From contig NZ_JAMLIE010000006.1 of NCBI RefSeq assembly GCF_023954335.1, positions 1-64,000 on the forward strand: DNA of 64,000 bases, read 5' to 3'. Both the position numbers and the translations under genes were made by a program. The notes under the pieces were generated by a model, which saw nothing but the letters and a program-made list of their open reading frames with translations, was not told where the DNA came from and did no database searches. How positions within the stretch are numbered: the first letter of the stretch is position 1; each line of letters opens with the position of its first letter. Origin of the DNA: Aquamicrobium sp. (GTDB lineage: Bacteria; Pseudomonadota; Alphaproteobacteria; Rhizobiales; Rhizobiaceae). Positions 49,390 through 59,262 of this stretch are shown here, one piece after another.

Positions 49390-50469
49390 ATGGACAATGC
49401 AATGCAACCCGAGGACACGCCGGAGCTGCGCGCGCTCTATGCCGGCTTCGAAGCCCAGAACATCAAGCCGCTCTGGACGCAGATCGGCGGGCTGATGCCG
49501 CAGCACCCGACGCCGCGGGCGCTGCCCCATATCTGGAAATGGGCCGACCTGCTGCCGCTGGCACGCAAGTCGGGCGAGCTGGTTCCGGTCGGGCGCGGCG
49601 GGGAGCGCCGGGCGCTCGGGCTCGCCAATCCCGGCCTCGGCGGGCACACCTACATCACGCCGACCCTGTGGTGCGCGATCCAGTATCTCGGCCCGCGCGA
49701 GACCGCGCCGGAACACCGCCATTCCCAGAACGCGTTCCGCTTCGTGGTCGAGGGAGACGGCGTCTGGACCGTGGTCAACGGCGACCCGGTGCGGATGAGC
49801 CGGGGCGACCTGCTGCTGACGCCGGGCTGGCATTTCCATGGCCACCACAACGACACCGACCATCCGATGGCGTGGATCGACGGGCTGGACATTCCGTTCA
49901 GCTACCAGAACGACGTCGGGTTCTTCGAGTTCGGATCGGACCGGGTGACGGACTACGCGACGCCGCGCTATTCGCGCGGCGAACGCCTGTGGTGCCATCC
50001 GGGATTGCGCCCGCTTTCGGGGCTGCGCGACACGCCCTCCTCGCCCATCGGCGCCTATCGGTGGGAACACACCGACCGCGCCCTGACCGAGCAGCTCCTG
50101 CTCGAGGACGAGGGCCAGCCGGCCACGGTGGAACAGGGCCACGCCGCCATCCGCTACGTCAACCCGACCACCGGCGGCGACGTGATGTCGACGATCCGCT
50201 GCGAGTTCCACCGCCTGCGCGCGGGAACCGAGACGCCGGTGCGCCGCGAGGTCGGCGCCTCGGTGTTCCAGGTGTTCGAGGGCCGCGGCTCGGTGGTGCT
50301 CGACGGCACGACCCATCGGCTGGACATCGGCGACATCTTCGTCGTCCCGTCCTGGGTCCCGTGGTCCCTTCAGGCCGAAACCCAGTTCGACCTGTTCCGC
50401 TTCTCCGACGCGCCGATCATCGAGAGGCTGAACTTCGCCCGCGTGCTGGTCGAGGGGCGCGAGCCGTGA
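49390..50469 (+). CDS. Gentisate 1,2-dioxygenase
   Basis: 359 residues, bicupin. The Fe(II) ligands are in the N-terminal cupin: PEHRHSQNAFRFVVEG (His-x-His, about residues 115-117) and TPGWHFHGHHND (His, about 157). MAWIDGLDIPF and the second cupin ASVFQVFEGRGSVVLDG are typical of the family. It opens gentisate to maleylpyruvate with molecular oxygen. ATG 49390 is seven bases after CAGGAG; an upstream TTG is less likely. The stop overlaps the next gene's GTG (GTGA), so they are co-translated. Confidence 0.95.
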   Translation: MDNAMQPEDTPELRALYAGFEAQNIKPLWTQIGGLMPQHPTPRALPHIWKWADLLPLARKSGELVPVGRGGERRALGLANPGLGGHTYITPTLWCAIQYLGPRETAPEHRHSQNAFRFVVEGDGVWTVVNGDPVRMSRGDLLLTPGWHFHGHHNDTDHPMAWIDGLDIPFSYQNDVGFFEFGSDRVTDYATPRYSRGERLWCHPGLRPLSGLRDTPSSPIGAYRWEHTDRALTEQLLLEDEGQPATVEQGHAAIRYVNPTTGGDVMSTIRCEFHRLRAGTETPVRREVGASVFQVFEGRGSVVLDGTTHRLDIGDIFVVPSWVPWSLQAETQFDLFRFSDAPIIERLNFARVLVEGREP

Positions 50470-51050
50470 GCGACCCGCTCGATGCCGCGCGGGCGGCGCT
50501 GCGGGCGCGGCAGGGCGCTGGCGCCCGCTACGACGCCGCCAACGCGCCGGCGGCCGATCTGGCGCTGGCGCGCGGCGCGACCGCCTATTTCGCGAGGATA
50601 CTCAACGGCATCGACGACAGGGCGCTGGCCGCGCCCGCAGCCGGCGTCACCCGCGCCCATGTCGTCGCCGGCGTCGGGCTCGCCGCCCGCGCGCAGGCGG
50701 AAATCCTCGCCTCGGTGCGGCAGGGCCAAGCGGAGGGCGGGCGGCTCCCGGTCCATGCCGCGGCCGACCCCGATGCCGTCGCGCTCGGCGCGACGCTGCC
50801 GCCGGCGGCCCTGCGCAACCTGATCTTCCATTCGACGGTTCATCTCGACGTCGAATGGCGCGACCTGCCGGACGCCGCATGGGATGCGCGGGTCGCCGAC
50901 GCCGCCGGCACAGGGATCGTGATCCGCGACCTGCCCCGCGCCCGCGCCGTCTCGCTGTGGACGGCGGCGCTCGACCTGCGCGCCGGCGCGCGCCTTGCGG
51001 ACGTGCCGGCCGAATTGCGCGCGGCCGTGGCAGGCCCGCGCGAGCGGTGA
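50466..51050 (+). CDS. DinB/mycothiol-maleylpyruvate-isomerase-like protein lacking metal ligands
   Basis: 194 residues from GTG 50466. It resembles the N-terminal domain of mycothiol-dependent maleylpyruvate isomerases (DinB fold): VTRAHVVAGVGLAARAQA corresponds to the conserved TRGHVLAHLARNADA, and LPDAAWDARV and LPRARAVSLWTAALDL match the later helices. The zinc ligands are missing: the His of AHL is Gly, and the Glu/His of the REVEVHH motif are Ser and Ala. Alphaproteobacteria do not make mycothiol. The gene overlaps gentisate dioxygenase, so it is expressed with it. It may be a non-catalytic or repurposed isomerase partner; function unknown. Confidence 0.75.
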   Translation: MSDPLDAARAALRARQGAGARYDAANAPAADLALARGATAYFARILNGIDDRALAAPAAGVTRAHVVAGVGLAARAQAEILASVRQGQAEGGRLPVHAAADPDAVALGATLPPAALRNLIFHSTVHLDVEWRDLPDAAWDARVADAAGTGIVIRDLPRARAVSLWTAALDLRAGARLADVPAELRAAVAGPRER

Positions 51051-51087
51051 TGGGAAGGTCCGGGCGCGGGCTCTCGCCCGCTCCCGC

Positions 51088-52508
51088 TCAGCTATCCTTC
51101 GCCGGGAAGGTGGGCCGCATCTCGCCGGTGAAGGTGATGCTGAGCGCGTCCTTCTCGATACGCTCCCAGGCCTTGGCCGAGAGCGCATAGAGATCGTTCC
51201 AGTCGTGGCCGACGAGCTTGCCGTCCGCCTTGACCCTGCGCCCCGCCACCCAGACGCTCTCGACGTCCTCGATGCTGGAATAGCCGAACACGCGTGAGGC
51301 CAGCGTGCCGATGCGCGGGAAGAAGCTACGGTCGCAGCGCAGGAGGACGAGGTCGGCGCGCTTGCCGACGCTGATCGAGCCGATCTGCCCGTCGAGGCCG
51401 AGGGCGCGCGCGCCTTCGATGGTCGCGAGGCCGAGATGGACCTCCGGCGGCAGGCTGTGCCCGAGCATGAAGTTGCGCTCGTCCCGGAACAGCGTGTGCT
51501 TCGCGGCGCGGATGTGCTGGAAATAGTCGTGCGTGTCGCGCCCGGTGCCGTCGGCGCCGATGGCCGCCGCGCCGCCCGCCATGCGAAAGCGGGCATGCGC
51601 GGGCGGATGGGCATAGCCCGCCTCGCCCATCACCGTCGAGACCAGCGCGCCGCCGGCATCGGCGATCATCTTCAGCTCCTCGTCGCTCAGGCCGGTGCCG
51701 TGCGCGGCAAGATAGCCCGGGCCGATCAATCCCGCGCGCGCCAGCTCGGGAATGATGCGGTACTCGCGGTCGAGCCCCATCCGCCATGCCCCGGTCGTGC
51801 CGAGGAGATGCTGGGTCAGCAGCGAGACCTCGAAGCGCTTCGCATGATCGAACTCTGCCAACACGTCCTGCGGACGGCGGGGCGAGAATTCGAAGGCGGT
51901 GAGGCACAGGCCGAACTGGAGCGGATCGTCGGAAGCCGCGAACAGCTCCGTCCGCACGCGCAGCAGGTCGTCGACTAGGGCGGGATCGGCGGGGCCCATC
52001 GTCTGGGCCCAGGCTTCCTCGGCGGGAATGGACGATCCCGGGCCGTAGCTGCGCCTCCGCGGCAGGAGCTGGGGGCAGAAGAAGCCGGCGACGCCCGAGG
52101 CCCTGGTGCCGAGCGCCGCGGCATGCGCCTGCTCGTAATCCTCCACGAGGTGGCAGAAATCGACCACCGTGGTCACGCCGGCGTCGAGCGCGGTGAGCCC
52201 CCCGATCAGGTTGGCGAGGTGGAAATCCTCGGCCGAGAAGACCGGCCCGAAACGGACATTGGTCTCGAACATGAAGTTGCCGAAGCGGTAGTTCTTGGCC
52301 ATGTCCTGCCACAGGTGCCTGTGGCCGTCGATCATGCCCGGCATCAGGATCCTGCCGCGGCCGTCGATGATCTCGGCGTCCTCTGCCGCGACGGCTCCGA
52401 TGGACGCGATCCGGCCGTCCTCGATCAGGACGTCGGCGCTTTCGATCTCGCCAAGACCGGCGTCCATCGTCAGCAGCGACGCGCCGCGTATGATCTGCCG
52501 CCGGGACA

Positions 52509-52512
<4 letters not shown>
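51088..52512 (-). CDS. Amidohydrolase (cytosine/guanine/atrazine-type deaminase family)
   Basis: 474 residues. Metal-binding landmarks: GMIDGHRHLWQD (HxH, about residue 64), LAAHGTGLSDEEL (His, about 270) and AIGADGTGRDTHDYF (Asp, about 318). The C-terminal SVGKRADLVLL is typical of the SsnA/AtzA/guanine-deaminase branch. It hydrolyses or deaminates a heterocycle or amide in the cytoplasm. It is the last gene of an operon with LivF and the third LIV transporter, overlapping the LivF stop, so it probably acts on the imported compound. Start could be the second Met at 52509. Confidence 0.85.
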
Positions 52513-53235
<723 letters not shown>

Positions 53236-53249
<14 letters not shown>

Positions 53250-54048
53250 GGAACGCCCCCACATTCTCGCTCGCCGCGCCGAGCTTGCCGAGATAGGCGT
53301 CGACCACGGCCGGGTTGGCGCGCACCTCGCTCGACGTGCCTTCCGCGATCTTGCCGCCGAAGTTCAGCACGACGATCCTGTCCGTCAGCGGCAGCAGGAA
53401 ATGCATGTCGTGCTCGATCAGCAGGACCGAAATCCCCTGCCGCGCGACATCCTTGATGAGATCGAACAGGCGCGCGCATTCCGAGAGCGTCAGCCCGGCC
53501 GCCGGCTCATCGAGCAGCAGGATCTTCGGCTCCCCGGCGAGCGCGCGGGCGATCTCCAGAAGACGCCCCTGCCCGAAGGACAGCGTCGTCACGTCCGCGT
53601 CGAGCAGGGTGTCGATGCCGACGAAGCGCGCGATGTCCAGCACCTTGTCGCGCGCGGCCCGCTCGGCCTCGGCGACGCTCGCGCGCCCGAGCAGGACGCT
53701 CCAGAGGCTGGAGGCGCGCCGGGCGTGGCGGCCGACGAGGATGTTGTCGGTCACCGACATGCCCTTGAAGGGCATGTTGTGCTGGAAGGTACGGTAGATG
53801 CCGAGCTCGGCGATGCGGTTCGGCTGCAATCCGTCGATCCGGCGGCCTTCCAGCGTCACCGTCCCCGCCGTCGGCGGCATCGCGCCGCAGATCAGGTTGA
53901 AGGTGGTCGACTTCCCGGCGCCGTTCGGCCCGATGATGGCGAGGATCTCGCCGGGCTCGAGGTCGAAATCGAGGTCGGAGACGGCCGTCAGGCCGCCGAA
54001 CCGCTTGGTCAGCCCGCGCACGGACAGGAGCGGGGTCGGGTTGCTCAT
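53236..54048 (-). CDS. livG: ABC ATPase LivG (third LIV system)
   Basis: 270 residues. Walker A GPNGAGKST, YRTFQHNMPFKGMSV, signature LSFGQGRLLEIARAL and Walker B ILLLDEPAAGLT are intact; the switch region is LLIEHDMHFLLPL. The C-terminal VDAYLGKLG is the usual LivG tail. Start overlaps the LivM stop (ATGA). Longer open frame upstream is the shadow of LivM. Partner of LivF in the third LIV importer. Confidence 0.93.
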
Positions 54049-54998
54049 GGCTGTGCCCCCTTCTTCGCGACGCCGTTCACCCGGGCCAGCGCCGTGTCGA
54101 GCAACGCGACGAGCCCCTTGGGCTGGAAGATGATCAGCACCACGACCAGCGCACCGAAGGCCATGAAGTGGAAATGCCCGATCAGCGGCTCGATGAAGAA
54201 CGGGGCCGCATAGAGGATGATCACCCCGATCACCGCGCCGAGCTGCCGGCCCGAGCCGCCGACGATGATCATGAACAGCAGGATGAACATGTTCTCGAGG
54301 CTGAACGCGCCCGGTGCGACCAGATTGTCCACGAAGGCGTAGAAGAAGCCGGCCACGCTCGCCAGCACGCTTGTCAGGGTGAAGGCGATGACCTTGGTGA
54401 GCGGCACGTTGACGCCCATGGCCTGCGCCGCGGCCTGGTTGTCGCGCACCGCGCGGCACGCCCGGCCGAACCAGGACCTGTCGATGCGGTTGAGCAGGAC
54501 ATAGGTGCCCGCGCACAGCAGCACGAGGCAGGCCGTGTACCACGGTCCCGTCACCTGGAAGCCGAGGATGTCGGGCAGCCGGTAGCCGCCGACGCCGGTG
54601 TCGCCGCCGGTGAAGTCGCGCCCCGACACGATCCCGAGATGGAAGAGCTGGGCCAGCGCCAGCGTCGCGAGGGCGAGATACGGCCCCTCCAGCCGGGTCG
54701 AGGGGATGGCGATCAGCAGCGCGACCACGCCGGCAAGCACGATGCCGATCAGGACGGCGACCGGCAGCGGCAGGTGGAACTGGAACAGCGCGATCACGAT
54801 CCAGTAGGCGCCGAGGCCGTAGAAGGCGAAATGCGAGAACGCGACCTGGCCGCAGATGCCGAACAGGAAGTTGAACCCGATCCCCAGCGCGATCCACAGC
54901 AGGAGCTTGCGGTAGATGTCAGCCTGATAGGAATTGAGGTAGAAACCGACCACGCAGAGCGCGACCACCAGGGCAAGGAAAAGCAGGCGCGACTGCAT
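54045..54998 (-). CDS. livM: ABC permease LivM (third LIV system)
   Basis: 317 residues, inner membrane. LivM landmarks are LGIGFNFLFGICGQVAFSHFAFYGLGAY near residue 40, the GVGGYRLPDILGF segment, RSWFGRACRAVRDNQAAAQAMGV and GGSGRQLGAVIGVIILY. Its start overlaps the LivH stop (TGATG). With LivH it forms the channel of the third LIV importer, whose binding protein is at 55919. Confidence 0.92.
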   Translation of the reverse strand: MQSRLLFLALVVALCVVGFYLNSYQADIYRKLLLWIALGIGFNFLFGICGQVAFSHFAFYGLGAYWIVIALFQFHLPLPVAVLIGIVLAGVVALLIAIPSTRLEGPYLALATLALAQLFHLGIVSGRDFTGGDTGVGGYRLPDILGFQVTGPWYTACLVLLCAGTYVLLNRIDRSWFGRACRAVRDNQAAAQAMGVNVPLTKVIAFTLTSVLASVAGFFYAFVDNLVAPGAFSLENMFILLFMIIVGGSGRQLGAVIGVIILYAAPFFIEPLIGHFHFMAFGALVVVLIIFQPKGLVALLDTALARVNGVAKKGAQP

Positions 54999-55897
54999 CA
55001 ATGGTGCCCTCCCTTGTTGGCGAGCAGTCCGGTCGGGCGCGCGACGAGGAAGGCCAGCAGCAGGACCAGCGGCACCGCCAGCGCCAGCGCCGAGGGAACC
55101 GGCAGGTAGCGCATGACGAAGGCCTCGATCAGCCCGAGGAGGATGCCGCCGATCAGCGCGCCGTCCACCCGGCCGACCCCGCCGATCACCAGCGCCGTGA
55201 AACCCTGCACCGTGAGCGGCATGCCGATCTGATAGAACGCCCCGGTGCTGCCGCTGATGAGCACGCCGACAAGGCCGGCGACGACGGCCGACGAAGCGAA
55301 GGCGGCGACGGTGACGATCCGCAGGTCGACCCCCATCAATTGCGCCGCCTGCCGGTCGATGGCGACGGCCTCGAAGGCCCGGCCCCACAGCGTACGCTCG
55401 AAGAAGAACCAGACTGCCGCGAAGACCATCAGCGTCAGCGCGATGGTGAAGAAGCTCTGGGGCGTCCCGGCGAACGGGCCGAACTCGACCCGGCGGAAGC
55501 CGAAGGGCGGCTCCGTCGGCAGCGCCTCGGTGCCACCGAAGCGCGCGCCGACCTCCATCAGAACCAGCAGCACGCCGAGAAGGCTGAGCATGAGTGCCAG
55601 ATGAGAGGCCCCGCGCCGCACCAGCGGCCGGATCGCCACCCATTCGATGGTCGCGCCCAGCAGCGCCATGATCGCCAGCACGGCGATCAGGCCGGGCACA
55701 AACGGCAGATCCGGCCAGGGAAGCAGGATGGTCGTGGTGATGGCGACGGCGGCGAAGCCGCCGAGCATCGCATATTGCCCGACCGCGAAATTGACGATGC
55801 CGGTCGGGCGCATCACCAGAAGGAACGACAGCGCCATCAAGGCATAGAGGCACCCGGATGCGACGCCGCTTACGAGAAGTTCATAGAAATCGGCCAC
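54998..55897 (-). CDS. livH: ABC permease LivH (third LIV system)
   Basis: 299 residues. LivH landmarks: LLVSGVASGCLYALMALSFLLVMRPTGIVNFAVGQYAMLGG at the N-terminus, RTLWGRAFEAVAIDRQAAQLMGV loop, and FTALVIGGVGRVDGALIGG. First permease gene after the binding protein (21-base gap) and overlapping LivM. No irregularities seen. Confidence 0.92.
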   Translation of the reverse strand: MADFYELLVSGVASGCLYALMALSFLLVMRPTGIVNFAVGQYAMLGGFAAVAITTTILLPWPDLPFVPGLIAVLAIMALLGATIEWVAIRPLVRRGASHLALMLSLLGVLLVLMEVGARFGGTEALPTEPPFGFRRVEFGPFAGTPQSFFTIALTLMVFAAVWFFFERTLWGRAFEAVAIDRQAAQLMGVDLRIVTVAAFASSAVVAGLVGVLISGSTGAFYQIGMPLTVQGFTALVIGGVGRVDGALIGGILLGLIEAFVMRYLPVPSALALAVPLVLLLAFLVARPTGLLANKGGHH

Positions 55898-55918
55898 GTC
55901 GGGTGCCCCTGTCCTAGA

Positions 55919-57079
55919 TCAACGATCCGCGCCGCTGAAGATGGCCGGCGTGTAGGCGTTGTTCTCGATCTTCCGCACGACCACGCCGTCGTGGTGGAAA
56001 CCGCGGCGGTCGCCGTGGGAGAAGTCAAAGCCGGTGCCCTTGGCGCCCATCACCCGCGCGAGGCCCTGCGTCTCGGAGATCGCCTTGCAGATCTCGGCGC
56101 GGTCGGTCGAGTTCGCCCGCGTGATGGCATCGGCGATCAGCATGACGCTGTCGTAGCCGTAGCCCTGCAACGACGACGGCGCCTGGCCGAACCGCGCCTC
56201 GTAGGCTTCGGCGAAGCTGGCCGCCTCTTCCTTGCCCGGGTCGAAGGCGTCGGTGAAGACGGTGCCGTCCATCAGGTCCTTGGCCGTGGTCAGGTAGGAC
56301 GGGGTGGACAGGTTGAAGGTGCCGAGGATCGGCGCGGTGAGGCCGAGCTGGTGATAGGCCTGGAAGAACTGGACCGCCTGCGGCCCCATCTGCGCCACCT
56401 GGAAGATCGCCTCGGGATTGGCCGCGCGGACCCGCTGCATCTGGGCGATGGCGTTCTGGGCGCCGGCCGGGATGAGCTGCTCCTCGATGATCTCGAAGCC
56501 GGCCTCGTTCAGGTACTTGCGGAACTCGTCGACGACGGAGACCGACAGGCCGGAGCTGTCGCCGACGAGGGCGACCTTCTTGAAGCCCTGCGTCTTGGCG
56601 TATTCAAGCATGGTGCTGATCTGGATCGACTCGACCGGCCCGAGCTGGAAGAAGCAGGAATTGTCGATGGTGGTCAGCGTCTCGGAGGCGTTGGCCGAGG
56701 CGAGCTGCGGCGTCAGCGACTCGGCGGTGATGCCGATGGCCTGGCGCGTCGCGCCCGAATTCGAATTCGAGACGATGGCGACCACGCCCTCCTCGACCAG
56801 CTTGCGCGCCTTGGTCGCGGAAAGGTCCGGCCGGCCGTTGTCGTCTTCCAGAAGCAGCTCGACCTTCTTGCCGAGAATGCCGCCGGCGGCGTTCAGCGCC
56901 TCGACCGCCATCTCCGTCCCCTCGTTGACGGGCAGGGAGTAGAAGGATGTCCGTCCGGTCTGGTCCAGAAGAACGCCGATCTTGATCGTTTCCTGAGCGA
57001 AACCCGACGCCGTCGCCGCGACGAGGCCGACGACAGAAACGGCAGACAGGCGGGAAATGTAGCGTGCAATCATTCGCAT
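55919..57079 (-). CDS. Family-6 periplasmic binding protein (third LIV system)
   Basis: 386 residues from ATG 57079, preceded by GAGGGAG; longer in-frame text upstream is not a plausible leader. Signal peptide about 1-27 (RLSAVSVVGLVAATASGFAQ). The mature protein begins ETIKIGVLLDQTGRTSFYSLP and has EDDNGRPDLSATKARKLVEEG, typical of LIV/aromatic or amide binding proteins. It binds the substrate for LivHMGF and the downstream amidohydrolase. Upstream lies a TTTCCAAA/TTTGGAAA inverted repeat like that before the GntR gene. Confidence 0.92.
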   Translation of the reverse strand: MRMIARYISRLSAVSVVGLVAATASGFAQETIKIGVLLDQTGRTSFYSLPVNEGTEMAVEALNAAGGILGKKVELLLEDDNGRPDLSATKARKLVEEGVVAIVSNSNSGATRQAIGITAESLTPQLASANASETLTTIDNSCFFQLGPVESIQISTMLEYAKTQGFKKVALVGDSSGLSVSVVDEFRKYLNEAGFEIIEEQLIPAGAQNAIAQMQRVRAANPEAIFQVAQMGPQAVQFFQAYHQLGLTAPILGTFNLSTPSYLTTAKDLMDGTVFTDAFDPGKEEAASFAEAYEARFGQAPSSLQGYGYDSVMLIADAITRANSTDRAEICKAISETQGLARVMGAKGTGFDFSHGDRRGFHHDGVVVRKIENNAYTPAIFSGADR

Positions 57080-57198
57080 GAGCCGAGCTCCCTCTCTTGG
57101 TAGGTATTTGTTGATGTTTGGGCCTGGGGCGCCTGCTTCCGTTCCCCGTGCTATGAAAAGGGAGACGGATCGAGCTTGCGGCATGATTGGCCCTCAAT

Positions 57199-57224
57199 TT
57201 TCCAAAGTCAATAGATTTTGGAAA
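57199..57224 (-). promoter_or_regulatory. TTTCCAAA-10-TTTGGAAA inverted repeat upstream of the binding protein
   Basis: Perfect 8-base arms (57199-57206 and 57217-57224) separated by 10 bases, 120-145 bases upstream of the binding-protein ATG. The same half-site, in the opposite arrangement, precedes the GntR gene (61613-61643). Candidate operator for GntR regulation of the third LIV operon. Confidence 0.55.
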
Positions 57225-57264
57225 TTTTTACACGCCGGTCGAGCGCGTCCGGGAACCCTGACGG

Positions 57265-58212
57265 CTATTTCAAGGCCGCCTCGACGAAGCGCGTGTCGTA
57301 GTATTTCGTCGGGTCCGAAAGCGCCTTGGCCGGCTCGGCATATTTCACCCGCAGCTCCAGCACCTTCGCCACGCCCGCCTCGTCGATCCGCGGCGTGCGG
57401 AAGAAGCCGAGCCGCGGATCGAGCAGGATGGCATGGGACGCCGCGGCGACGGCCGGCGCCATGGCCGGAACCGCCGCTTGCAGGATGGCGATGGCCTCCT
57501 CCTTGTTGGCCGGGTCGTGGAGCCACGCCAGCGCCGACCGGCAGGCCCGGATGTAGCCGATCAGGCGCGCCTCGTTCCCGGCGATCCAGTCGCGCCGCAC
57601 CGCGCCGACCACCCCCTGATAGGCGCCCAGCGCATCCGTGGCGTTGCCGAGAACGTGGAAGCCCTCGCGTGCCGCCGCCGCCTCGAACGGGGAGACCAGC
57701 AGGGTCGCGGCGAACTCCCTGTTCATCAGGGCTTCGAACCGCTTCAGGACGCCTCCGGCGCGCACATATTCGAACTGCGCCGGATCGAGCCCGCCGCGCT
57801 CGAGCATTTCCCGCAGCGCGAAGGCGTAGCCGGTGGTCAGCGCGTCGACGCCCACCTGCCTGTCCTTCAGCTCCGCAATTGACGTCACCTCGGGCACCGA
57901 GACGAGCCGCAGGAAGCCGTTGTCCATGCCCATGACGGCGACGATGTCGGGCGCCTTCTCGGTCGGAGCGGCCCCCTGCCCCTCGGCATAGGCGATCACG
58001 TTGTCGATCGCCGTCATGGCGATATCGAACTTCCCGTCGATGAAGCCGACCATCTGGTACTGGGAATCCGGCGTCGGGGTGAGGTTCACGCCGATTCCCT
58101 CCTGCGCGAAGAAGCCCTTCGCCTCCGCGACGAACAGCGGCCAGTTGAACCCGCCGGGAAATACGATGACCTCGAGCGGCGGTGCGCCGGTTGCCGAACT
58201 TGCCGTGACCAT
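57265..58212 (-). CDS. NMT1/THI5-like (SsuA-type) binding protein without a signal peptide
   Basis: 315 residues. The two-lobe NMT1/THI5 fold is suggested by FPGGFNWPLFVAEAKGFFAQEGIGV, MVGFIDGKFDIAMTAIDNVIAY and LKDRQVGVDALTTGYAFALREML. Homologues are normally exported or act in pyrimidine or aromatic transport or metabolism. Here the N-terminus (MVTASSATGAPPLEVIV) has no hydrophobic core. The start at 58212 has AGGAG 10 bases before it, and no in-frame extension gives a leader. It may be cytoplasmic, or it may be a family member with enzymatic or sensory use. Follows an extradiol dioxygenase gene and a strong hairpin. Confidence 0.75.
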   Translation of the reverse strand: MVTASSATGAPPLEVIVFPGGFNWPLFVAEAKGFFAQEGIGVNLTPTPDSQYQMVGFIDGKFDIAMTAIDNVIAYAEGQGAAPTEKAPDIVAVMGMDNGFLRLVSVPEVTSIAELKDRQVGVDALTTGYAFALREMLERGGLDPAQFEYVRAGGVLKRFEALMNREFAATLLVSPFEAAAAREGFHVLGNATDALGAYQGVVGAVRRDWIAGNEARLIGYIRACRSALAWLHDPANKEEAIAILQAAVPAMAPAVAAASHAILLDPRLGFFRTPRIDEAGVAKVLELRVKYAEPAKALSDPTKYYDTRFVEAALK

Positions 58213-58245
58213 GGACGGGACACTCCTGTAGAAATCTCGTTAGCT

Positions 58246-58279
58246 CCCGCCCCGGGCGGCAGCGCCAGCCCGGGGCGGG
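58246..58279 (-). promoter_or_regulatory. 12-bp stem-loop between the dioxygenase and NMT1-like genes
   Basis: CCCGCCCCGGGC (58246-58257) and its complement (58268-58279) with a 10-base loop, located in the 131-base gap after the dioxygenase stop. No T-run. It may attenuate transcription or process the mRNA so that the two genes are expressed at different levels. Confidence 0.5.
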
Positions 58280-58343
58280 AAGACGCGGGCACGGACAAAA
58301 GCGCGGGAGGAACGCCGCCGCACCCGCGCGGGGAAGGCCCGGC

Positions 58344-59237
58344 TCAGTCCAGGAACCCCTCCGGCGGCGGCGATCCCCACATGTTGGCCGCGAGCAGCAC
58401 GTCCTCCCATGTCTGCCCGCCTTGCGGGAACGTCTGGTGGGTGAGGCGCGGCTCGTAGATGTCGAGGCTTTCGTTGACGCGGTCGAGCTCGCAGAACAGC
58501 TCGATGATCTGGCCGTCGGCGTTGCGGTGATAGGTCGAGATGTTGTGGCCGATGCCGTGGCGCACGGGGCCCCAGACCAGCGCGATGCGGTCGTGGGCGA
58601 GGTGGTCGCACGCGTCGCGGATGTGGGTCCAGTCGCGCAGCTCGAAGGCGATGTGGTGCATCTTGTTCGCCTTGCCGGACACGAGGTTGATCGTGTGGTG
58701 GTCCGCCCCGCAGCGCAGGAAGGCGAAGAAGTCGCCCATCCAGTCGCTGACCTTGAAGCCGAGGACGTCGCAGTAGAACTTGACCGCCGCATTCAGGTCC
58801 ACGGCGTTGAACGCGACATGGCCGAGCTTGTTGGGGGCGATCCCCGGCTGCCGCCCCACCGGCACGCCCGCGGGCTCGGCCCTGGCGAAGACCTCGACGC
58901 GGGTGCCCTTGCTGTCCTCGAACGCGAGAAGGTCGGCGATGGCGGGCTGGCTGTCCGACAGGCGCCGGGTCTTGATGCCGTGCGCCTCGATCTGCCGCTG
59001 GTAGTCGCCGAGGTCGGTGCCGGCCGGCAGCTGGAAGCCGAGCGCATGGCAGGCCGCGCCGCCGCCGGCGCGCAGCACCACGGTATGGTGGTCGGCCCCG
59101 GCCGAGAGATAGGCGGCCTCGCTGTCGCGATCGACCAGAGTAAGCCCCATCACGCGCGTGTAGTGATCGACCTGCGCGCTGAGATCAGGCGTCTCGAACG
59201 CCGCGTGGGCGATACGGCTGACTTTGATCATGTGCAT
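58344..59237 (-). CDS. Extradiol ring-cleavage dioxygenase (VOC fold, type I)
   Basis: 297 residues, two-module vicinal-oxygen-chelate protein. The iron ligands are in the C-terminal module: His in KLGHVAFNAVDL (about 139), His in KMHHIAFELRDW (about 206) and Glu in QIIELFCELDRV (about 258). It would open a catechol-like ring next to the hydroxyls. Followed by a FAH-type hydrolase upstream in the operon, the pair can cleave the ring product. The aromatic substrate is not obvious. It starts 25 bases after the FAH-hydrolase stop, so the genes are probably co-transcribed. Confidence 0.88.
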   Translation of the reverse strand: MHMIKVSRIAHAAFETPDLSAQVDHYTRVMGLTLVDRDSEAAYLSAGADHHTVVLRAGGGAACHALGFQLPAGTDLGDYQRQIEAHGIKTRRLSDSQPAIADLLAFEDSKGTRVEVFARAEPAGVPVGRQPGIAPNKLGHVAFNAVDLNAAVKFYCDVLGFKVSDWMGDFFAFLRCGADHHTINLVSGKANKMHHIAFELRDWTHIRDACDHLAHDRIALVWGPVRHGIGHNISTYHRNADGQIIELFCELDRVNESLDIYEPRLTHQTFPQGGQTWEDVLLAANMWGSPPPEGFLD

Positions 59238-59262
59238 TCCTCACTTGCTGCCCTGAACGGGA

